Shown here: positions 23,698 to 34,085 of the stretch, piece after piece | Numbering within the stretch: the stretch's first letter is position 1 | How the letters are laid out: each line of letters starts with the position of its first letter | NCBI GenBank assembly: GCA_030407085.1 | Contig: CM059587.1 | Location: 100,373,001-100,437,000 of the forward strand | Source of the DNA: Trichopria drosophilae | Taxonomy: Eukaryota > Arthropoda > Insecta > Hymenoptera > Diapriidae | Length of the DNA stretch: 64,000 nt | Reading direction: 5' to 3' | The notes under the pieces: model-generated | What the model was told of the DNA's origin: nothing | The model's input: the letters and a program-made list of their open reading frames with translations, nothing else | Databases searched by the model: none | Position numbers and translations under genes: made by a program

Positions 23698-24167
23698 TTT
23701 AATCCACAAAAGTTAATTGTACATACAGGGCACAAAATAGAATTTTAAAGGTTATGGTACCAAAAAATAATGCGCCATATAATTTCACGTTACAGCGTGA
23801 TCGTTTAATACTTAAGCTGCGATCACATTCAGATCTCAAAATCAATTTTTACGGTCTTATACGGAAAAATACCGTTATAAAATTACATTGATTTAATTTT
23901 TATAAAGCTACTTCAATAAAAAGAGATCATAAAGTGAGTTTTGTGAATTAACTATTTTCAAACCTTCATAGTTTTGCAAAAACTTAAAATATTTTCTATT
24001 TTCAAACTCCAAAACCTACAAATTTATATTATTTTGTGAACAAAATTTATATTATAATAATGAATTAACAAGTTTTTAATTATAACGCAATAATAACAAA
24101 AAAATGTTTATGGCAAGATTTACACAAAAATGACGTCTAAAATTAAATAAAGCTAAGCTAATGAAAA

Positions 24168-24370
24168 TGACAACTCGGGGGTTTTTGAGGTAGCTGATTA
24201 CGAATATGAAGTTAGTTTTCAAATTTCAAAATGGCGGATCCAATATGTCGGCCGAATTTGTTTAAATTTATCGGATTTTCTTGAAACTTGTTACCTGGGG
24301 GTTTTTGAGATAGCTGATTGCCAATCTGATTTCAGTTTTTCGGCATTCAATATGGCGGACGAGTTAAAAG
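24168..24370 (+). repeat. ATGGCGG 120 bp family, nearly two units
   Basis: GGGGGTTTTTGAGGTAGCTG and GGGGGTTTTTGAGATAGCTG repeat exactly 120 bases apart (GTTTTTGAG at 24181 and 24301). Each is followed by GATTACGAAT- or GATTGCCAAT-type sequence. The ATGGCGGATCC motif is at 24231, and ATATGGCGGAC near 24351 marks the next unit. This is the cleanest place to read the period. Confidence 0.9.
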
Positions 24371-24547
24371 AAATTGTTGGATTTTTATAAAAATATATTT
24401 CCGATGGTCTGTAAGTAGCCGACATATTTGTAGTTACCGTGTTCAACCTCAAGGAGATTACAGTAGTTCAATTCCAATTTTTTTGGGTATTTTTTGTATT
24501 TTTTTTTTTTTTGTTTTTTTTTGTCATTTATTTATTTATTATTTTTT

Positions 24548-24745
24548 TTTGTTTTTAAAACTTTACGGAACTGTAATTTAGAAAGCTATGGAGCTTGTTT
24601 GGTAATTTATTACTGAGGAGCAATTCAACAAGACTCACTGGAAACCCAGCAAATTGTTTCATATATCTTCAATTTCTGAACGATAGGTAACCCATAGGTT
24701 TCAAAATTACAGTTCCGTAATACAGAATTTTAAAAACCCAAAAGA
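24548..24745. repeat. Small inverted-repeat element
   Basis: GTTTTTAAAACTTTACGG with ACTGTAATTT on the left pairs with AAATTACAGTTCCGTAAT and AATTTTAAAAACCC on the right. The arms are about 30-40 bases and flank about 120 bases. T-rich sequence lies outside on the left and A-rich on the right. MITE-like, family unknown. Confidence 0.6.
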
Positions 24746-24759
24746 AAAAAAAAGTGATT

Positions 24760-27100
24760 GTTAAAAAAATCCGAACAATTTTTTGGGTGTCTGTTTGTTC
24801 AGAGAATGCCCCATAAAAATAAAAAGTCTTTCGACCTTAGACTTCTAATTTAATCTAAGTCTAAAATACTTATAGTTTCATAAATAAACCAACATTTAAA
24901 AAAAATTGTTCTCTAATTTATTGAATACGAATGTTATTAGATACAAACCACTAAACTCGGTTTAAAACACTCGACTAATCGTTGTGAATAATTTATGTGC
25001 GATTTAATTTTTCTTAAATATCCGAAATTTTAGTAGACTTTGCTATTGAATTTAAATGTAGATTTCAAAACTTGGTGCTTTGAAATATTTTTATTTTATT
25101 ATGACGGAGGTTAAGATCGAAAATTGAATGGAAAATTCTCCCTTGACGGATGTAATATGATGTTATGCAGTGGAATATTCTCAAAATCACACAATTTATT
25201 GAAATTTTTAAAATCTTTAAATCTCTGCCTTATCCAATGATATTATCCTAAATGAATTAGTACTTAAATTAAGTACAGTTATTTGTAAAAATGATGGGTA
25301 TAAACCGGTAACAAGAAAAAATACTTTACAAAATAATCTAGTGAAAGTATTATCAATTAACAACAATATACAAGATACCAATTAACAAATTTAAAGAAAT
25401 TAATTAATTAAACATAGAGAGAAATATAAAATTCTTTATTTTTTACATTGAAAATAGTAGTGTGTTCAAACTATTTAAAAATTTTTGTTTTTTATTTAAA
25501 AAGTGTATTGATTTACCCTTTCACTTAATTGCTGGCTCCTGAATTCTTGTAAGTTTCAACTCATTTGTATTGTAGTATTTTTTCCGTCTTGTGCACAAGT
25601 GGTTTTCTTAATGATTAATTGGACATTATTTTACACTAATTTAAAATGCTCTTTATGCAACCAATTGAATAAGACATTTCAAAAGTAACATTTCATTTCT
25701 TTTAATATTTTAAATGACTTTAATCAAAGGTGTTCGAACTTTTTTTCACCACCATTAGTTTTTAAATTTGTATTTTGTAAGCATTTCTTAAAGTATTCAT
25801 AAAACATACTGGCATACAGGAATACTATTGTTTATTTATAAAAAATGAATAACCACAAAGAGCGAAAAAAGAATGTTAATGGAACTATCTAAATGGTAGA
25901 AATGGCTCTAACATACATATAATAATAGTAGAATTAACAACGCGGAAAGTTTTTGCTGATTTTGTTAGTTTTATAATTTACAATATTGCAAAATATAACC
26001 TTAGAGACTATTTTCATAATAACAAAAAGTTACTTTCATCGAATAAATTTTATTAATCTATTTTACTAATTATAGAATTTAAAGTGACTATGTATGTGTA
26101 GAATTACGGTATTGGAGGTTATGCAGTCTAGAATATAATTAACATCAGGATATATAAATGGAAAAATATCACTGTCTTGTTTACTGCAACAATGCTTGGA
26201 TAATTAGCTGTATTTGTTATCTCTGTGCACGTCTTGAGAGCGTTGTTACATCTAATCTAAACTTGATACAAATGTTATTTCAAGCATAATTTAATTTGTG
26301 TTTGGGACTATTTGATAGGGTAAAATTAGAACTTGAATCCTATTTGAACTATTTCCAACTTAAATGACGACTGTGAATTCCAGACAAACAGAGAAGTATA
26401 ACGTCAGAATGTAAATTAATTGTTTGGAATAACTCATTAACATATCTAGTAATGTTATCAGTTTATATGCAAATAAGAAGTTAATTAAAGAGTAACAAAT
26501 ACGTTAGGTAAAATAAGTTAAGCACATTTTTTTAATCTTAAAGCTCAAGCCCAAGCTCAAAGTCTAGCCTCATCAAAAACTTCGCTATCATTCAACGGAA
26601 ATCAGTTTAATTCGCTAATTAGAGAAAAGAATACATGCTCCAAATTTCAAAATCCACTGATTAACCTGAATAATCTAAATCATGATTTGTTTGAAAATTG
26701 ACTTAACATATCTAGTGTGTACTAGAGATCGATGATTTGAAAGCACATTACAGCAATGAAGGACGTACAAAGGTATAGCGTTACAAGCGTAATGGTGCAT
26801 TGGCGCGGAAATTACACACGAAGCGCAAAGCAAAGACCCGTCACTACGCCGTACAATTAGAAAATCTAGTCAATTCTCAAAATCGATATTAATTATTGCA
26901 TATAGCAAATATTAACCCACTAACCACTCATCGTGTCCTCTAGGTATCGTTGCAAAATTAGCTTAACCTCAATTCCCATTAGACGATTGGACCAAATTTA
27001 GCTAATGGTGACAATTGACGGTTTTAGCTAACCTTGGATTACTCAACATTTCTAAATAGTCCGAAAAATTATTATTTTCCAGCTCAAAATTAGCCCTTTT
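24760..27100. other. AT-rich stretch, nothing recognised
   Basis: This is 2.3 kb of AT-rich sequence with no long frame, RNA gene or clear repeat. TTAACCCACTAACCACTC near 26913 resembles a TTAA-CCC end, but no partner was found. Confidence 0.5.
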
Positions 27101-27109
27101 TTTTACAAC

Positions 27110-27930
27110 TAGATATGTTCAAAATAAATCCGCATGCATTTGTAAACATATCATCTGAGGATGGGACGTGTTTGCGTTTATTCCAATCGCTCGCAATGGA
27201 AGCATGGCCAAAGAAAACTGCCTGTGACGTCAACCCATTGTTCTCTCGTCGGATTGCCGAGTGTCTCCTGTTGCAACGCAACGTTTTTATTTGTACCGCA
27301 CCATTTTTCGCCGTTATCACCGTGAATTTGCTCTCTGGGCATTGTTGTGCCTTTTTCATCCCGATCATCGACGCCATCGGGACGTGGACATTGGATACCT
27401 GTACATTCGGCGACCCCCGGGTTCCCATCACGGGATTCCCCAGACAAGGAACGGGTTTCGACCAACCCCTCGGTCGTCCTCCAATGAGGTGACCTACATA
27501 TTCGCTCGCAGCGGCTGCAACCGTTTCTCGGTACACGCCTTACGATCCAGGCTACGCTACCCGGCCACGTTTTCCACCCTCACCCCCCAGCGGCCCCAAC
27601 CACCTCCTTTCGACATTCCCTTTCCCCCATTCCCCTTACCCCTTATTAAGGTCTCCACCCCCCCCCCCCCCCCCGGAGGATGCCACCGGGAACGATCGTA
27701 CGCTGCATCGGGAACCGCGCATCATCCCCACCGCCGTAACCCCTCGATAACCCCTCTATTCGGTCGTTTTTTGCACTATGACCTTCCTCCTCGGCCATAG
27801 CGCAGTTCGCGAGAGATGCACTCTCTCGGGTCACCGAGGCACTGCAAGATGCGGCGTGGTCACAGCATCCCACCCCTGCAATCTTCTCGCGAGGGTTTTT
27901 CAACCTTTTGTCTGTGGCTATTTTTGGAAA
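27110..27930. other. Large GC/CpG island with a C17 tract
   Basis: The strongest compositional island in the left half. Several overlapping frames exist on both strands (27115-27492 plus, 27261-27800 plus, 27090-27536 minus). None has a recognised domain, and they conflict with each other. A pure C run of 17 lies at 27658-27674. The C-rich strand is the plus strand through 27560-27680. It may be a promoter, enhancer or noncoding exon. Confidence 0.5.
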
Positions 27931-27934
27931 ACTC

Positions 27935-29025
27935 GGAATTCGCCCCGTGGAATGACATTGTTAACAATTTCGTTAGTTTTTTAATCTGTTTGGGTAAAAT
28001 AAATTCGTTACAGGTACATCGAAGAAAAATCCTTAATGTAATTAAAAAAGTAATCAATGCCGAGAAATATTTGGACGTGTCTGGGAAATTGTACAGAATT
28101 TTTCACTTTCGAATGAAAAAAAGACACGGTTTCTTTTGAAGACACAGCTTTCTGTTGTTTTTAGTTGTTTATGCGTAATGCATTTCTAGTGGTGATTCAA
28201 GGAGTTTTCTAGGGCTACTATAAAAATAAAAACCGGGACATACTTGAGAAAATCTAACAGCAACAATTTTTATTGCATCTATGGTTATCTATGAATTTCG
28301 GTACACTGATTATGAATATGATAATGAAAATTGAAGGCAAGGTAATTTGAAGGTCAAAACTAGAAAAACGGATTTTTTTAGTTTTTGTTGCATTTATTTT
28401 CAAGAAAACACGTTCGATTTTTATTGTAACGATTTTTTACGGCATATGTTGGTTCTTTGGTACGAATATAATAATCGTAATTGTCGATAAGGTCATTTTC
28501 ATAGTCATTAAAAAATAGACCTGGGACAATTATATTTAGTTTCATTGAAATTAGAAAAATAAAAATATTGTTTATTAAACAACAAAACGAGTAAAAATAT
28601 CAACAGATATTTGATAAATAAACACATTTGCGAACGATAGAATTAGACCGGTTTCTTAAAAAAATGTGGTCAGGTAGATACCTCCATTATGATTCTGTAC
28701 ATCCAATTTCTTAGAAAATAAAAATGATTTGCTGATTGTTTGATAGGGCAACAACATTTTCATCTCTAGAATTTAAAGATAAAAATCTAGAAATATACTA
28801 CGAGAAAATAGATATCCCAAAGAACTTATAAATAACTATTTCTTATCACAAAATCTTGTTTATCTCGCAATGTCTTTGTTATGCTCGTGGAAAATAAGGA
28901 ATATTTCTATTGTAGCTAAACGTTTTGGTGAGAATCCAAAATATCACCTAAATTGCACAAAAATTAATCAATTATAATGTCTTATGCTGAAACAATAGAC
29001 GCTAATTACATTTTTTCAACATTTG
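27935..29025. other. AT-rich stretch with a decayed tandem duplication
   Basis: Two similar segments follow each other at about 28265-28345 and 28415-28505. Each runs from TTTTTATTG through GGTACACTGATTATGAATAT or GGTACGAATATAATAATCG to a GGCAAGGT or GATAAGGT block. Nothing coding was recognised. Confidence 0.45.
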
Positions 29026-29027
29026 TA

Positions 29028-29287
29028 GCCCTGAAGTCGGAAACTCATCTGAGCAGTTCAGAGATTTGTACAAATTTTTGTTTTACAATATTGTTTCTCA
29101 CAGACGGAACTTTTTACTTAATTTTTTGGATCATTACTTATTTATGAAAAAAATGAAGGCCGATCTTTTTCGAGATTCAATGCGCCGGGATCTCAACAGT
29201 GAATTAAAAAATTCCATCTTTGACAAAGTTCCAACAAAAATTTGCTCAAATCTCTGGACGGTACAGCGGAGTTTCTGACTTCAGGAG
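29028..29287. mobile_element. MITE with about 55 bp inverted ends and TA flanks
   Basis: The left end is GCCCTGAAGTCGGAAACTC, and the right end in reverse complement is CTCCTGAAGTCAGAAACTC. The similarity continues through CAGAGATTTG and CAAATTTTTGTT. TA lies immediately outside on both sides (29026-29027, 29288-29289). Length is 260 bases. The interior also shows weaker inverted similarity. The TA duplication is compatible with a Tc1/mariner-type origin, but the ends do not match the CAGTAG group. The open frame at 29066-29278 is not a gene. Confidence 0.8.
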
Positions 29288-29656
29288 TAGAAATGTAGGA
29301 AAAAAATGCAAATAACATCTTTTCGCTCAACATAAGGCGTTGAATCTAATTAATTATTATTTGCTTGTATCATTTATTCAATTTGAAAAGTTGCTTAATT
29401 TTGTTTCTTGTAAGTTCTGCATCCAATTTCGTTAATTTATTTACTTTTAGTTTTATAATCATTTTCAAAAATGTTTATTTTCTTCCAATACGGGGACGAT
29501 GATGAATTTTTGTACTGGAAGAATTGTACCACTATTTTGTTTGTTTGTTCATTTCAATCTATACTATGGCGAACTGCTATTATTGTACTTGAATAGGTCA
29601 CTATAATAGATATTAGAGACTAAAAATAAAACAATGAAATCAATAATATAACAAAC

Positions 29657-29911
29657 GGGGGTGCAGAGCCAAAAATATTTTCTTTGGGTTGAAAAACCGA
29701 CAAATCAAAAAGCCGACAGGTCAAAAAACCCACAGTCATAAAACCGACAGTCTAAAAACCGACAGTCGAAAAGCCGACATATAAAAAAAATAGGCACATC
29801 GTCAGGAGGACAGTCATTCTCTGAACTGTCGGCTTTTCGATTGTCGGTTTTTTGACTGTAGGTTTTTCGACCAGTCGGCTTTTGGTTTTGTCGGTTTTTC
29901 GACCCGCACCG
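29657..29911. repeat. Palindromic CCGACA array, copy 2
   Basis: The left arm is a tandem run of units such as CAAAAAGCCGACAGGT. The right arm is their inverse (GTCGGCTTTTCGATT). The right border is GGTTTTTCGACCCGCACC. The left border has the matching GGGTGC and GGGTTGAAAAACCGAC separated by about 20 extra bases. The centre is near 29785. The minus frame here encodes a low-complexity peptide reading both arms and is not a gene. Confidence 0.85.
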
Positions 29912-30189
29912 TTTTCTTTTAGTGCAATTAATACGATATTTCAAGATCCTACATTTTAGACCATGACGTACATGGAATTTCATTTCTGTGAATCGAACAC
30001 GAAAATAAATTTTTTTAAATTCATGTTGGATTACCTTTATTTATAGGTTTGTTTTAATTTTATTCTTTACAATTTTAGTTAGTATTAACATAATGTAAAA
30101 TAAAAAAAAAACGAAAATTCTAAAGAACATAGTGAACAAAACCATTTTCGAAGAATCAAATCATTTCGTTTGATTTTAGTAAATACGTT

Positions 30190-30380
30190 TGTCACGTTGG
30201 ATACACCATTTTGAATTTTTGAAAACCAACTTCAAATTTGGAGTCCGTGATCAAAAAAATCCTGGGAACCAAGTTTGAAGTGATTCCATTTGGGTCCGTC
30301 GATTGAGTAAAGTGACTATTATTTTGAAAACAACTTAAATTTAACAGCCATTTTTAAGCCACCATGTTGAAATTTAATTT
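30190..30380 (-). repeat. ATGGCGG 120 bp family, decayed reverse copy
   Basis: CGTTGGATACACCATTTTGA, then GGAGTCCGTGATCAAAAAAA, then CCTGGGAACCAAGTTTGAAG. This is the family order in reverse complement. A further CCACCATGTTGAAATTTAA follows near 30359. Confidence 0.75.
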
Positions 30381-32127
30381 TTCGCACAAGTTATATCTTC
30401 TACCCTAATGATTTTCTACACATTAATTGTAAATATCTGAGGCATTTTAATACGAGAAATTATAAAAAAAGTAACAATACGTAAACAAAAACAGAAAAAT
30501 TCGTAATTTTTGTTAAATAAATGCTCGTAATTTCGAAAGAGGGTCATAAAAAACCTTTATTCCAAATTTGTTTTTTTCTGCACATTATTGCTAAAAATTA
30601 CTGTCAAACTTTACGTTAAATTTATGTACATTTTGTCCCTAAAGGAATCAAATTTTGTTGTTGTAATTTTCCTTCCCTTTTTTTAATTTCGATAAACTTT
30701 TAGCAATATTTAAATATACATAAGCGTTAAGTTCTGATGAAAGAGGCGTAAGGGGATGTAAGGGGTTCGACGGCCTACTCGTGACCTTTGCATCGCTCGG
30801 CATTGTTGCACGCCCTGTTGGATACTGTATTTGAGCCGCCAGGTTCGTTACTGTTGCCTCCGCCTCGTTGCCACGTGGAAACGTTTAATTAATCCAAACG
30901 CAGAGGATTTTGGGAAAAAAAACTCGCTCACGTCAAAGGCATTGATTAAAGTTCGAGTACCTTGTGGTTACACATTTTCAAGTTTGGAAAAAATACCGAA
31001 AACAAATTGCCTAAATCTAACTTTTTTGATTTGCACTTCTATTTATCTGGGTAAAATACTGATGGTCCAGTTTCTGGCATCAAAAAATGTTTGGGATGAA
31101 TTTTGCACGCAGATTTATCTTGCAACTTCAATATTTTCTAGCCTTTGACTGCATTTAAAAATAGAAGAGAATTTACTAGTGATATGAGCAATTATGTATT
31201 GTAGATTCTTTATAACTAACTATTAAATATTAAATTAATTTTACCATATTTTGCTAATTAAATGCAAAAAAAGTGAAAGTTCTGCTAATTCATGTTTTTA
31301 AGTAAATCTCTCAACTTTTCAAAGGAAAAATGATGAAAGATTATGAGAAATTGATTTTTAATATATAAAACTATGCGAGTGACACCAATTTAATTTATTA
31401 CATTTACGTTATATTTGACGTTTGAACGTGAAATATTGCAAAATTGCAATGCAGTATCTTTCCTGCATCGGCAGCAGATGAAAATTTCAGACATTTTTGT
31501 CAAAGTGCATAGTAAACTGCAACAGAGTAGTAGCAGAATATCGGTCTCGTCAGTTTTGCCACGTGTTTCATAACAATGTACATTTTTCGTGTAATTACAA
31601 AAAGCGCAATTTGCCTTCCGGTTCTTCCCCCCTTCCAAGATAAATGTTGTTGTCAAAGGCTTTAATTAAAAGCATCCACGTGCTCGGATGCAGGGCGGTG
31701 CGCGTTTCTGACTTTCTGACAACAAAACTCGTAAATCGCGAAAAAAGGAGAGTGACATTTTTTAAAAATTACGGTACAAAAAACGAAATAGCGACTTGTT
31801 AATTAAAACGTGTCGTGCCGTCTCTGTACAAATTCACCGACCAGACGAGATATGTAACGTTTGTTCGATTAATTTTTTGTTTACGAATAATGGCAAGTTT
31901 TTTCTGCACTTTGTCCACAATCATTGTGAAAATACTACGTCAGATTAGTTTGTGAGTGAAATTGTTTAGGCGTAATAAATTTGTCATGATTTTTAATACA
32001 TTTTTTTTCTTTTAAGTGTTTTAACTTCTAATCTAATAGATTTATTGTATTTACAAGGAAGAAATAGCTATGATTATTGCTTAAGTATCCGAAAGACTTT
32101 AGGTAGGAAAACATACACCAAGAGATA
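30381..32127. other. AT-rich stretch with a small GC patch
   Basis: A short GC-richer piece lies at about 30740-30870. Nearby frames (30831-31148 plus, 31390-31656 minus) show no recognised domain. No paired repeats were found. Confidence 0.45.
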
Positions 32128-32293
32128 TTTTGCAAAATCATTTTCAACTTAGGGATAAACGGGGTTTATCGTTCATCTTTTGTACTTTTTACTGTTGTCA
32201 TTGTTAAAGTTTGTTACCGTCGGTTGTCAATTTCGTAAATCGCAATTGCAAAAAGTACAAAAGCTTATCTCTGAATTGAGAATATTTTTGCCA
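32128..32293. repeat. Small inverted repeat
   Basis: GCAAAATCATTTTCAACTTA, AGGGATAA and CTTTTGTACTTTTT on the left pair with AAAAAGTACAAAAGCTTAT, CTGAATTGAGAATATTTTTG on the right. The left arm contains an extra hairpin-like GATAAACGGGGTTTATC that the right arm lacks. Confidence 0.55.
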
Positions 32294-32560
32294 TTTTCCT
32301 AAATAAAAGTCTGCGTGTGCTAAAACAGTCGTAAAGTAAGACTTATATAGCAGGTGCACTTCATTTTACTATATAATTTATTAAAATTTGCTATAAAAAT
32401 AGTAAAATATTTTGGTTGAAAATATGATTGAATCGTAATTGAACTTAAAATCCTCATGGTACTATAATAAATTTCCAACATGAAGTATTTCTGTGTGGCA
32501 AAATTTGGTGCAAACAACATTGATAGGTGTATTTAGTTGCAATGAGATAGAACGGTCAAA

Positions 32561-32760
32561 TACTCAACCCATTCACGCCCAAGAGGACAGAATATTTCTT
32601 GATATTAAAAACCAGTTCAAAAAATTTGAGACAAAACATTTTCGACGTAAAATTGATCGATCATTCCGAATGTGCTGTTAAAAAATCAATCGAGCCCATT
32701 CTAAAAGTTATGCTTGGTTTTTCACAAAAAAATCTGATTTGGGCGTTAATGGTTTGAGTA
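32561..32760. mobile_element. 200 bp foldback with TACTCAACCC ends
   Basis: The left end TACTCAACCCATTCACGCCC and the right end in reverse complement, TACTCAAACCATTAACGCCC, agree at 18 of 20 positions. The end design (CAACCCATTNACGCCC) resembles the TTAACCC elements elsewhere in the window, with TTAA possibly mutated to TCAA. No coding content. Confidence 0.6.
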
Positions 32761-33039
32761 GTAACGGCAGGTATAAAATTTGTGTGATCCACATATTACT
32801 AATGACATTTTTACTTTCCATGAAGGGCAATAATTGCTCCCAACAAAATTCTGATTTACAATGTCTCAACCGTTCGGTTTTCTTAACCTTAACCAAACTG
32901 AGTGGTTTTAGTTACCTGAACCAAAACTAAAGCCTAACTAACTTAGTTAAATTATTTCTTTTTGGTTCACTTCTTTTTTACGTCGCCGAAGAGTTTCTCG
33001 AAATGAGAACAATTTTTAATCCATTTAACTGTTTGTTTA

Positions 33040-33620
33040 CTCGAGAACATCATTCACGGACTCTTGTTGTGAAATGAAGGGCCGCAAGTAACAAGGCGAA
33101 TAGTTCCGGTATTCTGGTCCGTACTGTTTTTTTCGAAGAGAACGAGGAAAAACAAGAGTCGGTAGGGAGGCAAGGGTGGCAAAAGAAAACACCTACTGCA
33201 GGAAGAGCGGGCGGAAAAGCGAGAAAGGAGGATGAAAAGATGCTTTTGCACGAAAACAAAAACCGGCAACGCGTATACGTATTACGCGCATCGTTTTTTA
33301 ACGACACACTGTGCGAGACAAAATTTGAGTGACTTTTTGTTCCGCCGAGTCGAGTGCGCCGCCCTCGTTTCTTCCGTGATTTTTTTTTTCTCTCGTCGTT
33401 TTTCCGTCGACGTCGCGTCGTCGTCGGAAAGCCGTCCTTTCTTTTTTAGCGGGAGCGGATGATTAAAACGTTGCGTGCCCGGCGAAAATTAATCAAACGA
33501 TGTTACGCTGCATTGCGGCCGATGGGACAGCGTACGATGGACGGATGGCCGTTCCTGCATCCGACCAATTGGACACCAAATGACAATCGAAGATATATAC
33601 GAGTATTAATAAATTTTGGG
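33040..33620. other. GC/CpG-richer patch
   Basis: Composition rises over this stretch, with CpG clusters such as CGTCGACGTCGCGTCGTCGT near 33405. Several short overlapping frames lie on both strands with no recognised domain. TCTCTCGTCGTTTTTCCG precedes the CpG cluster. Confidence 0.4.
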
Positions 33621-33954
33621 TATACGTCGAAGCCGACGTTTTTAGGGGGTAACTTGAAGTTTATCAAAGAGTTATAGTGTCCGTGAGAAATTCAAAGTTT
33701 CCAACTTTAATTCGTCATTTTATTTCATTTTTTATCAGTTTTCTTTTTGAAATTGTGAAAAAATATAACGGATTTACGTCACGCAGGTGACGTCATGTGA
33801 AAAAAATGCTTTTGAAGAAATTATCCACCATATTTGATTCATCTCTAAATATTGTCAATTTTAGGACCAAAACTGACGTAATTAGCCTCCAATGACTAGA
33901 ATAAGTAAACTTCAAACTAAAAATAGTAGTTTTTACGTAAGTGCTTAAAATTAC

Positions 33955-34085
33955 TTTTTTGATGGAGTAAAATGGTCATTCTACGCCCTCATTTGCGGGC
34001 GTAAAGCGCTTATTTCACGCCTCCTGGGGGGGGGGGGGAATAGATTTTACGCCCACGGAGGCGTGAAATTGTCATTTTAGAATTC
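33955..34085. repeat. Repeat family F, copy 2, with a G13 expansion
   Basis: The blocks match 16465-16590 in order: GTAAAATGGTCATTCTACGC, CCTCATTTGCGGGCGTAAAG, TTCACGCCTCCTGGGG, and CACGGAGGCGTGAAATTG. Where copy 1 has four G, this copy has 13 (34026-34038). The flanking arms CACGCCTCC and GGAGGCGTG form a hairpin. Confidence 0.75.

Noticed and set aside
26910..26940. TTAACCCACTAACCACTC as a possible TTAA element end
   Set aside because: No inverted partner with GGGTTAA was found within about 2 kb.
27261..27800. 179-residue plus-strand frame
   Set aside because: Runs through a C17 tract and a P-rich low-complexity stretch. Conflicts with other frames on both strands and has no domain.
29705..29983. 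92-residue minus-strand frame with repeated short C- and R-rich motifs
   Set aside because: A reading of the CCGACA array, not a gene.
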